Part shown: positions 44,231 to 53,151 of the stretch, piece after piece | Layout of the letters: each line of letters begins with the position of its first letter | Position numbering within the stretch: position 1 is the first letter of the stretch | From: Fistulifera solaris | Taxonomy: Eukaryota > Bacillariophyta > Bacillariophyceae > Naviculales > Stauroneidaceae | Length of the DNA stretch: 64,000 bases | Assembly (NCBI GenBank): GCA_030295235.1 | Contig: AP026128.1 | Coordinates: 930,001-994,000 of the forward strand | Direction: 5' to 3' | The notes under the pieces: generated by a model | Seen by the model: only the letters and a program-made list of their open reading frames with translations | Database searches by the model: none | What the model was told of the DNA's origin: nothing | Position numbers and translations under genes: made by a program

Positions 44231-45178
44231 TTATAGAAAACATTCGTCTACATGGCACCCCCCTTCGGTCGGAATCATCGACGGTGGGTCACTGAAGTCC
44301 GACCAGGAAGGTGAACTGCTGGGGATCAAGGACGGCAGATCACTAGGTACACCCGACGCACCATCATAACCCGAAGGAGCCGATGATGGTACCATAGATG
44401 GTAAGTCGCTGGGCATAGCGGTGTTTGCTTCATCTCCTTCAACTCCGACATCACACACATTCGGACAAACTGTACTGTTGGCACTCTCGGCGATAGAGAA
44501 TTGGCATTTGGCGGGGGCGACGCCTTTGGCGACGGTCACGATGCCTTTTGGTCTAAGTGCGGATTGTACATCCCACTTGATTTCACCATCCCACAGACCA
44601 GAATCCATGGCGGCGGTGTAGCACTGATCAATTTTTAAGCATACATAGGAGTACCCGTCATAGCCCTGGCCCATGGAATCTTCGAAGATTACAACTGGGG
44701 AGGCAGAGCTGGATTGTCCGAGTTTGGCCGACTTTTTCACTGCAGTTTCTGTAGAGAATATGTGCGTCGCGTTGTGCTCACCCGTAAACTCTTCAAGTAC
44801 TGCGCCGCCAGAGGTCGCGTGGGGCATTTCCAAAATTCGAATGGGAACGTTTTCCCAACCATCGCCCCAGCGATCGTGCAAGCGAACGCGATATAGAAAC
44901 TGATCCATGGGGCATCCACCATTTTCGAGCAACATTTCGTCACGTCTCGTGGGCGCCATTGTCGGTGCTGTATTGATGACTTCCTCAGATGTTTCCGAGT
45001 CATCATAATCGAACGGGTTCTTCTCTAGAATAAGGTCGGCGCGGTATGCATCGCGAAGGGCAGCCGCATAGATACTAGGGTCCACCACATCCACCCAAGC
45101 TCGTGCTGAGCATAGAGGAAGGATGGTCGCGGCAATTGCGAGTAGGCTTTGTTTTCCAAGTTGTCGTGTGGCCTTCAT
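44231..45178 (-). CDS. Secreted diatom protein with WGDGW motif and PSxxPS tail
   Basis: 315 residues from the ATG at 45178, chosen because it opens a clear signal peptide (MKATRQLGKQSLLAIAATIL, then PLCSARA). After a PTMAPT linker the core reads YRVRLHDRWGDGWENVPIRI, VVIFEDSMGQGYDGYSYVCL and ALRPKGIVTVAKGVAPAKCQ, with paired Cys. The tail holds repeated PSDLPSMVPSSAPS and PSDLPSLIPSSSPS units, then ends EGGCHVDECFL. The WGDGW plus PSxxPS combination is seen in ochrophyte cell-surface proteins, so a cell-wall or extracellular role is inferred. No enzyme motif is evident. Confidence 0.7.
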   Translation of the reverse strand: MKATRQLGKQSLLAIAATILPLCSARAWVDVVDPSIYAAALRDAYRADLILEKNPFDYDDSETSEEVINTAPTMAPTRRDEMLLENGGCPMDQFLYRVRLHDRWGDGWENVPIRILEMPHATSGGAVLEEFTGEHNATHIFSTETAVKKSAKLGQSSSASPVVIFEDSMGQGYDGYSYVCLKIDQCYTAAMDSGLWDGEIKWDVQSALRPKGIVTVAKGVAPAKCQFSIAESANSTVCPNVCDVGVEGDEANTAMPSDLPSMVPSSAPSGYDGASGVPSDLPSLIPSSSPSWSDFSDPPSMIPTEGGCHVDECFL

Positions 45179-45618
45179 GGTGAAAGCTATTCGTTCGGTC
45201 GTAATGGAAGAAGGAGGAATATTTTGTGAGAATGATTTTTGCGCGATGCCTGAAATTTTGAAGGGCAACGGCTCGTTTGGTTCACCCGGCGCGATAATCC
45301 GTGTTTGGCAATAATGAGAGTAGCGTACCGGTACTGAAGGTAAACTATAGTCAATAGTCACACCTAAAATTGTAGGCTAGAAAACTGAAACCTCTCGCTC
45401 CAACGCTTTGCGAAATCAAAATTTACGTGGTACATAGACTAGCTTGACACTAGAGAGAGCCACCATCAATCCTCGGAAATAGAATCGAAATAACAAGAAA
45501 TCTGCGGAAGAAGAGAGAGCTCTCATACAGGACCTGGAATTCCTAGAGACGAATTAAGTAAATTAACTATTACATTCCAATTTATATTCCAGTACTCCGG
45601 AGTATTTTTTTAACCGAA

Positions 45619-47008
45619 CTATTCTTTGGCTTCTTCCATTGTTACATCTTCCCATGATTCAATGACATCGCGCATTTCCTCGTCCTCACATCGTCGCAAA
45701 TGAAGTACTTCTCGCAAAAAGTTTCCACAGGCATGCGGCGGTACCTTAGTACAAGAGCTGCACCAGTTGGTCTTGGTGCAAATTTGCTTTCCCGTATGTA
45801 CCGACGGCAGCAAAAATCCGCAGCGCACACAGGACTCCCCCGGCTCGGCGTCCCGAAACGGTCCAAACCGCTCACTGTTGCGACTGTTGCTGCTGCCCGA
45901 ATCCAACACACTCTGTGCCGCAAGTACACCGACAGCCGCGGGCATGTCCCACAATTTAGCCGTGTTACCCAACAGATGTTCGGGGATAGTGCGGAGACGA
46001 TCTAATCGAATTTCTTTGCTAAAGTCGTCGACACTTTGACAAATTCGCAAACGGTGCTCGTCTTCACGTTCGTACTGTCGCCGAATGTTATGAAATCGAT
46101 TCTTGATACCATTATCGGTTCGTCCCGGAATGATTTTACTCATTTTTGCCCAATGACTACCGATCTTTTCGTACAAATAGAATACAGTGGCATCTTCGGG
46201 AACTCCCCAATCGGTGACTTTGAGGCGCGGATTCAAGTGATTGACGTAGCGCTCTCGACACTGTTTTCCCGTGCGTTCGGGTAGACTTTGTGCGACCACC
46301 GTCCATTTCATCGGCCATTGCATCGAGTGAACAATGTTGAGAAGTAATTCATCCTCTTGTTTCGACCATGCCTTGGGACCTGTCTTGCGCTTGTCCTTGC
46401 CATTGCTGTTATCCGCCTCACTCGGGGGTGCGGCCGGTCCACCGAAATATCCAATGGGCGGAGGATAGGGGTACATCATTCCGTACGGCGGATAACCATA
46501 GGGATGCGGTGGATAAGGAGGATACTGACCCGGGGGCGGCATGGAAGGAGGAGGACCAACTTCGGGTGGTGGAGGAGCATTTCTTCTTGCGAGATCTGCT
46601 GCATCGGACTTTTCCGTCGCATCCGGAGGCCCCGCTCCGCCAGAAGTTGTATTCGATTCCCCGATGCGTACCCATTCGTTGTCTCCGTCTTGATATTCGA
46701 GCAAATGTTCTCCTGTACTGGCATCAAACTGACGCACTGTGCCGGTATACCAACTCGAATCGATCGGCCAGAAGACGCGTACTTTCTTTCCGATCATACA
46801 ATTGTTGCAGAATCTAAGAGGATAGTATGTAAGATTTGTTCATTATTCGAGAAACCAGTCGACGATGATTTGTAGCGACGAATCAAACGCACCTTAATTT
46901 GGTTGCCGTTGGTTTGCCGAGACCGTCAGGGTCATCACAAGCGAGCAGCGGTACTCCTGTTGCTCGACATTGCGCGCAACTTCCATCGTTTTCTTCTATA
47001 GAGGGCAT
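45619..47008 (-). CDS. MYB R2R3 regulator with N-terminal zinc finger and Tudor-like domain
   Basis: Exon 1 (47008-46893) encodes MPSIEENDGSCAQCRATGVP onward; the intron 46814-46892 has GTGCG and TAG ends. Exon 2 starts at 46813, giving 436 residues. The splice completes a finger: SCAQCRATG, LLACDDPDG and FCNNCMIGKK. It is followed directly by a Tudor/PWWP-like fold, KVRVFWPIDSSWYTGTVRQF and HLLEYQDGDNEWV. A Pro/Tyr-rich linker precedes two MYB repeats with the tryptophan pattern (AWSKQEDELLLNIVHSMQWP, KQCRERYVNHLNPRLK, IGSHWAKMSKIIPGRTDNGI, KNRFHNIRR). A C-terminal Cys cluster (CVRCGFLLP, WCSSCTKVPPHACG) suggests another zinc module. A nuclear, chromatin-reading transcription factor is inferred. 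Confidence 0.88.
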
Positions 47009-47454
47009 TTGCTTTGTTACGGTTTGAGATGAAGATGATGTCGAAAGCAGGTTGAGAAAGAGTGATCGGCAATCGATCCAAATGTTTCAAATAATCATGT
47101 TTCAAATCAGCACACGCAAACGGACCGTTCAAATGGATGATGCTTTCCGTTGCAACAGCCAGCACATGCGGAGCCAGCAAACCAACGGACCCAACGTCGC
47201 AACGCGGACGAGGTTAAACGCTATTGGCTCTACGTCATTCTGTACAACGAAGGACAGACGATGTGCGCAGCTCGGATTCTACACATTATGTCATAGTGCG
47301 CCTACGACGTTCAACGTCTACTCAACCAACACCCTTAACCGTAATGCTGTGGCAATAGCATACTGAAAAACGTAAAAATTCTGCCTCCCAGTACAAGATT
47401 CTACGTAGCGTCCACGACGCGGGAGAATTTTAACGCCGTTTCGTAGGCGTTCCT

Positions 47455-47808
47455 CTAGTGCCTCACAGCAGAGCGTATCCAAAACACGTGTATCCAACTG
47501 TACAACGTTTTTGTAGAAACTGAGTACCGGTGCGGATACAATGGATACACCATTACTATAAAGTTATTCTGTAGGAGCGAGTAAAATAGCTCCGTTAAGG
47601 ATAAAATTATCGTGACTTTTCATCGTTTTCATCGTGCTCTTTTGCATTGGCGAAAGCTGGTCTACACATGGCGACCACATTCAAATTACTACTAGAAATG
47701 CTGTATCCAGGTGGATACATTTTGTGTCGTACTGGTATGCTTGGATACACGTTTACTACTGTTGTATCCAATGTATCCCTGGGGATACGCTCTGCTGTGA
47801 GGCACTAG
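47455..47808. mobile_element. MITE-like non-autonomous DNA transposon, 354 bp
   Basis: CTAGTGCCTCACAGCAGAGC at the left is matched by its reverse complement at the right; the perfect terminal inverted repeat is 26 bases. The flanks read CTAG on both sides, fitting a TA or CTAG target duplication. Inside are at least eight GTATCC/GGATAC motifs near the ends, as transposase-binding subterminal repeats often appear. No transposase is coded. It sits in the divergent spacer between the MYB and GGCT-like genes. Confidence 0.85.
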
Positions 47809-47927
47809 TTTCATTTCTTAAATAAAGGTGCGACAAGCGACGAGATAGGTTGATGTGATGTACTTATTGTAATACGTAGCAATTACCCCTAAAACAATAA
47901 CAAAGTAACGAAAAACGATTGAGAACA

Positions 47928-48677
47928 ATGGTGTGTGGTCGTAGTTTCGTTCAGAGTCGGGCATTTTTACTCTGTTTTCTACCGGTAATTCTTCATTGTC
48001 AGGCCTGGACCGCCCTCCAATCTCACCGTTCGTCTTCTTCTTCTCACGAGAAGGAAAATTCATCATCCAACACAATCACCATACTAGGATTCGGGTCGCT
48101 GTTATCAGAAAACAGTTCACGATTGACATTCCCCGACTTGCTCAACTTTCGACTCGTACGTGTTCCGCATTACCGTCGTGTGTTCGGACACGTCGCATCC
48201 ATTTTCTTTCAAAGGAAGATTGCTCGAAAAGAAACTCTGGAAATGGCCAGTCTTTCCGTCGAATATGTCGATCACAATTATCCTGGCTTTCTAGCGGCTG
48301 CTTTTGAAGTAGCGGCGGATGAACTAATGGCGGACGGTATTCCATCACAGCCTTTTTTAGAACGAGAAGAAGAGTTTGATATTATCACCGTTCCGTATGT
48401 TCCAGTTGATCCTGTTTCGCAGAAAGTAATTGCGGGACCATCCCAACAGGGAGTTATTTGTCAGCGAGGATCCGACGAACTTTACATACAACGATGGGGT
48501 CAAGATCGATTTCAGGAATACTATGGGCAATATGGCATTCAAACTATTTGGAACTGGACGGAAGGATTGCGACCATGTCCCGTTTATTTGCGTCACTGCT
48601 ATTTGGCGGCGGAGAAACTGGGTTGCTTAGATTCTTTCTTGGATGAAACATATCTAGTTGACAGAACAACGAAGTAA
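47928..48677 (+). CDS. Gamma-glutamylcyclotransferase-like (GGCT/AIG2 fold) protein, secretory or plastid
   Basis: 249 residues from ATG 47928; an upstream TTG is in frame but unlikely. The N-terminus MVCGRSFVQSRAFLLCFLPV ends in ILHCQAWTAL, a signal peptide with an aromatic site that could be ER or plastid. The core opens ITILGFGSLLSENSSRLTFP, resembling the YxxYGSNL substrate loop, with RVPHYRRVFGHV after it. GFLAAAFEVAADEL and FLEREEEFDIITVPYV place an acidic residue where the catalytic Glu is expected. It ends YLAAEKLGCLDSFLDETYLV. Cyclotransferases release 5-oxoproline from gamma-glutamyl compounds; activity here is inferred from fold. Confidence 0.55.
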   Translation: MVCGRSFVQSRAFLLCFLPVILHCQAWTALQSHRSSSSSHEKENSSSNTITILGFGSLLSENSSRLTFPDLLNFRLVRVPHYRRVFGHVASIFFQRKIARKETLEMASLSVEYVDHNYPGFLAAAFEVAADELMADGIPSQPFLEREEEFDIITVPYVPVDPVSQKVIAGPSQQGVICQRGSDELYIQRWGQDRFQEYYGQYGIQTIWNWTEGLRPCPVYLRHCYLAAEKLGCLDSFLDETYLVDRTTK

Positions 48678-48892
48678 CGCTATTACATGAGAGAGAATCC
48701 AAAAATATTAGAGGAACGCCCTCCACCCGAGCTTGCCAGTCGTTATAGCGGATAATAAATCACTTTTATTATCACTTAAACCAGAACGAATGTTGCGTCA
48801 ACTGAGACACACTTCATTCATACGGAATATGTAGTTATACCAATGGGATTTTAGTGCGGAAATGCTTTGAGAGGCAAACTTCCGATAGGTCA

Positions 48893-49443
48893 TCATGCTA
48901 CGGCATGGGCCACGGAGGAAAACAGATAGAATATAACAATATACCCAGGAATTGTGCTAAATAAAACAAAGAACCCTTTCATCGGAAAGACAAAGGGATA
49001 AATGGCTCTGGATGCGGAATAGATACATGCGATCGTGAATGATTGCGATGAATCAACGAATACGGCGTGCATCCAATATAACGGCAAGAACATAACGGCA
49101 AATTCCATGAAATTTCCGACGGCACGATCTCCAGTCAAAGCAAGCTGATGGAATAAAAAAAAGTGACGAGAAAGAAACGGCAATATACATCATTAGGCGT
49201 GAACGCAATGTCACTTTGCAAACGAGCGAGTGTACGACGTACCGTATCATCAGAGTTGTAGTATTTCACTTTTCGAAAGGATAGTTTCTTGTCTTTCATT
49301 TCCCTTCGTTTTTGGTGAGCCAAATAGAACTTGCTGAAAGATTGAAATGTTAAGAAACTTCCGTAGACACTGAGATAGAGCAGTGTGCCTTGAACGGTAC
49401 CTCTGAACGCATTGAAGGAATAGGATGCTTCTCCGTTGCTCAT
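48893..49443 (-). CDS. MAPEG-family membrane protein
   Basis: Exon 1 (49443-49189) and exon 2 (49144-48893) are joined over a 44-base intron with GTATAT and CAG ends, phase 0, giving 168 residues. Helix 1 is GTLLYLSVYGSFLTFQSFSK, followed by a basic cytosolic loop. Exon 2 opens LALTGDRAVGNFMEFAVMFL, the R-x-x-x-N-x-x-E signature of MAPEG proteins (glutathione-binding R, N, E), then LYWMHAVF, SASRAIYPFVFPMKGFF and a last helix. Members include microsomal glutathione S-transferases and eicosanoid synthases. Four helices and the short length agree. It converges on the GGCT-like gene, a loose link to glutathione chemistry. Confidence 0.8.
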
Positions 49444-49537
49444 TTGTTTGCAGGTGAGACTATTCAGTTACTAAAGAAAGAAATTATTCAGCGCTAAGAT
49501 GAATGAAGATGGTTTATGTTTTGCTCCGTATGTTTGA

Positions 49538-49572
49538 TGTTTGATGAGTGATGAGTGATGAGTGATGAGGAA
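49538..49572. repeat. Microsatellite, TGATGAG unit
   Basis: About four tandem copies of a seven-base unit. Confidence 0.8.
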
Positions 49573-49769
49573 AATGAAATGGAACGACGATGAATGATGG
49601 TGACAACCATCGAAAAAGAATACAGTGTAATAAGTAGCGTAGGGGGATAAGGTTACGTGTTAAGTCTACGGCAATAACCTTTAACCTTTGCCAGTCATTA
49701 GCAAAAGGCCTATAGCCTATAGAGATCAAAGCTGTTTTGTTTCTTTTATGACCTGATCTGGCGTGTGGC

Positions 49770-49808
49770 CTTTTGACTCCGGACTCCGGACATCGGACAT
49801 TCGGACGG
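49770..49808. repeat. Degenerate tandem GACTCCG/GACATTCG repeat
   Basis: GACTCCGGACTCCGGACATC and related units in tandem, then TCGGACGG. It lies upstream of the GH5 gene. Confidence 0.65.
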
Positions 49809-50026
49809 TTTACCGTTTACTTGTACTTTGTGTAGAATCCCTCTAAAACCATTTCTCCGAAAGTCATTGAAGAACGCATTCTTATAAATACGCCTTCTGC
49901 TTTTCATCCTACTCATTTCACGAAAGAAGATGTTCTTGTTATGGACTATAAAGTATACCTTACAAACTCTTTTTGGTTTTTTTGGTCATTGGTCATTGCT
50001 TCTGTTCGTAAATTCACTCTTCTTCG

Positions 50027-50080
50027 TTCTGTATTCTGTATTCTGCATTCTGCACTCTGCACTCTGCACTCTGCACACGT
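50027..50080. repeat. Microsatellite, CTGCACT/CTGTATT unit
   Basis: About seven copies of a seven-base unit just 65-115 bases before the GH5 start codon; the third period-seven repeat in this 0.6-kb upstream region. Confidence 0.8.
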
Positions 50081-50142
50081 CACACCGACCCCTGTGAGCG
50101 GAAACAACTCTTCACAAAAATAAAACGAACGAAACTATCACC

Positions 50143-52247
50143 ATGAGTGCAATGAAGAAGCTTTTGCTTTGGTTATTTGGCTCTAAAGCTTCCCCTCCTT
50201 CTTCTCGATGCCCACAATTTCAATTAGATTCTGCTACCCTTCGCATCGATGCCGCGGCATACTGTAAATGCTACGGCGTCAATGTAGAGCCATCAACAGA
50301 AGGAGGTCAGAATGTTGCATCTTTGGACAAAGGAGACTGGTTGAGCTGGGAGCTGAACGTGAAAAAAGCGGATACATATTTAATTAAGTACCGTGTGTCG
50401 TCGCTCGACGGCCACGGAGCTTTCGAATTGTCCACACCGCTGGGAACACTCGCTGTCAAAGAACATTTACCTCATACGGACGGATGGCAAGAATGGGCCA
50501 CGGTAATACAAGAAGTAAAATTACCCGCAGGGAAAAATTCATTGACGATGAAAGTGACGCAAGGAGGATGGAATATCAGATGGCTCGAGTTCTCACGAAA
50601 AGTTAATGTAAATAGTATTGCAGCGCCCAGTGGCTTCGTTCGAGCCGATAGCAAACAAATCGTTGGTCCAGATGGAGTTCCTCTACTGTTAAAGGGAATT
50701 GGATTGGGGGTTTTATGATTCAAGAGCCCTATTTGATGATGCAGCAAAGATCAGCACGGTCTCAATGGCAAATGTTTGAACAAATTGCTGGACTGATTGG
50801 AAAAGACAATTTCAATACATATCGACAAGCCTGGCTTGACAACTATTTCACACTCGAGGATGTTAAGCAAGCAAAGAAAGCGGGGTTTAATTCGATAAGG
50901 ATACCGCTTCACTACAATCTGTTTACCCTACCTATTGAAGAAGAGCCCATCGCCGGCGTGGATACCTGGCTCGAAAGCGGCTTTACTCGACTCGATCAGC
51001 TAATAGCATGGATCGCATCGGAAGGAATGTATAGCATCATCGATTTACACGCGGCGCCTGGCGGACAGGGATTAGATTCGAACATCAGTGACTACGACAG
51101 CTCCAAGCCAAGCTTATGGGAAAGTGACGAGAACATCCGAAAAACAATTGCTTTGTGGAAACGGCTCGCGGCGCGTTATGCTAAAGAGCCTTCGATCGCC
51201 GGATATGATTTGCTGAACGAACCGAACTGGGGATTTTCCGACGCATCTGATGTCTCTGACACTTCATTGGTAGCGCATGGGTGTTTCGAACAAACCAATC
51301 TCCCGCTCAAAAACTTTTACAAAGACGTGATTGCCGCAATTCGCGAGGTTGACAATAATCACTTGATCTATGTGCAAGGAAATTGTTGGGGCAACAATCA
51401 CAAAGGCATTTGGCCAATCGATGACGATAACATCGCTTTAAGCTTTCATCGGTACTGGGTAGAGAATACGATCGAATCGATTGAAGAATATATAGACCTC
51501 CGCTCCCTGCACAACATACCATTGTGGATGGGCGAATCTGGGGAGCACCACAATAACTGGGGTCACGCCGCAGTTGACTTGCTGGAAATATATGGGATAG
51601 GATGGTCGTGGTGGAGCTGGAAGAAGATGCAATCCAATTCGGGTGTCTTATCGATATATCCTCCAGCTGGCTACCAGACGCTGTTGGACTATTGGGACAA
51701 CAGTGCGCCGAAGCCAAATCCCACGTACGCTTTCAATATCATGATGCAAATCGCCGAAGCTGCCAAAATCAACAACGTCTTTCCCAACCACGCCACTATT
51801 AAAGCTCTAACAGGAGTAGTTCCCTCCTGCGAAGATACGGTTCCTCTTACCGTCGACACAAGAGTACGCCTCGAGTCGGAAAATGCGTGCAGCATGTTGA
51901 ATGCGGCGCACGAAAAGACGGATGATGTCGGAGGCGGCTTGAACATCTGGTGGGAGAAATCCGAGGGCTGGATTTCTCACAAAATCAAAATTGTCCAGCC
52001 CGGAACCTACCAAGCGCGGTATCGCGTGGCCAGTTTAGGAGGAGGAGGGCCCTTTCAAATAGAACTCAATCAAGTCGGCGGAACCCCAGCAGGACAACCA
52101 CAATATCCCCCGGTTACGGGCAGTTGGCAGAAATTCACTACCATTGAAGAAACCCTGCAGCTACCCCAAGGCGAATACGAGCTCGTAATCCGTGCTTTGG
52201 CCGGCGGGTGGAATTTAAATTGGATCGAGCTAGCACCAGTCACTTAG
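50143..52247 (+). CDS. GH5 exo-beta-1,3-glucanase-like enzyme with two CBM6-like modules
   Basis: About 701 residues after one correction at the G run 50706-50710 (one base short). The N-terminal module (about 20-165) has GDWLSWELNVKKADTYLIKY and GGWNIRWLEF. The catalytic domain opens GPDGVPLLLKGIGLGG, then FNSIRIPLHYNLF, IIDLHAAPGGQG, YDLLNEPNWGF (acid/base Glu) and LWMGESGEH (nucleophile Glu), ending GWSWWSWKK. The C-terminal module (GGGLNIWWEKSEGWISHKIK, GGWNLNWIEL) matches the N-terminal one. The GH5 text is closest to fungal and oomycete exo-1,3-glucanases, so chrysolaminarin or callose is the likely substrate. The N-terminus MSAMKKLLLWLFGSKASPPS is only weakly signal-like. Confidence 0.9.
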
Positions 52248-53151
52248 AAGCACGCGCTCGTTGCGTTGTGTTGCGTCCATTGTTTCATAATCAAACGAAA
52301 ATTCATAACGGCTGATGCCATTAACTCATAAGACACACAGTTATTTCTCTTTCGTTTCTTCCCTTTCGCATACAGCAGTATGCTTTTATTTGACGTCGTA
52401 AACAAATAAACCTCCATTATTCGAAGGACGAAATCAACAACTAACTCTGGTGCATCGACGTGATCAACGAGTCGTGTATTCCCGTAACCATCATTTCGAG
52501 ACAATTATTCTGAAGTAACAAATTGATTCGCATTTGGAGTCAAATGTCATTTGTAGTTGTTTTGTTGACGATATGAGAATTTGTTTTACTTGGCAACCGA
52601 GTCGACAAGACAAAAGTGTTGCTGCAGTCCGACGATTCGAAAAAGTGAGATGATTCGTCGCCCTCCTCGCGTCATGTTTTAGCGCCCTTCCTTTGCGATG
52701 ATTCCATTTTGAGGGGGGATGGAGGGTCGATTGAGAAAGAAGAAACAAGAAATGTAATACACATTGTCATTGTTGCGCTTATTGCTTCTTTTCTTTTTTG
52801 ATGAACGTGAAGAATGACGGGACTGAAATATTTGAGTCGGAAGTCAAAATCTGGAGAATAATGTTCGTCAAAATTCTTCAGTCCCGGATCGTGAGAAATC
52901 GTTTCGCGCAAAAAAGCGACCATGATGACGACATCGAATGCTCGGCGTGTCGACGAAGCGACGATGCAGTGATTCGTTCCAAAATTATCCGCATTCTTTA
53001 AAACGAATAGCTATTTGCGCGAAACCTTTCAAATAGTATCATCTGATTTCGTACGTCTCCGTCAAGACAACGTCAAGTCAGTTCGAACTGCCGCAAACAA
53101 CACGAGAAGATACGATTACGCCACTTCTCTGTTCGTTCGAACAAATACATC
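52248..53151. other. Intergenic region upstream of DGAT1
   Basis: About 0.9 kb. Short open frames on both strands (for instance 52798-53001) have no domain. It holds the GH5 3' flank and the DGAT1 promoter. Confidence 0.45.
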
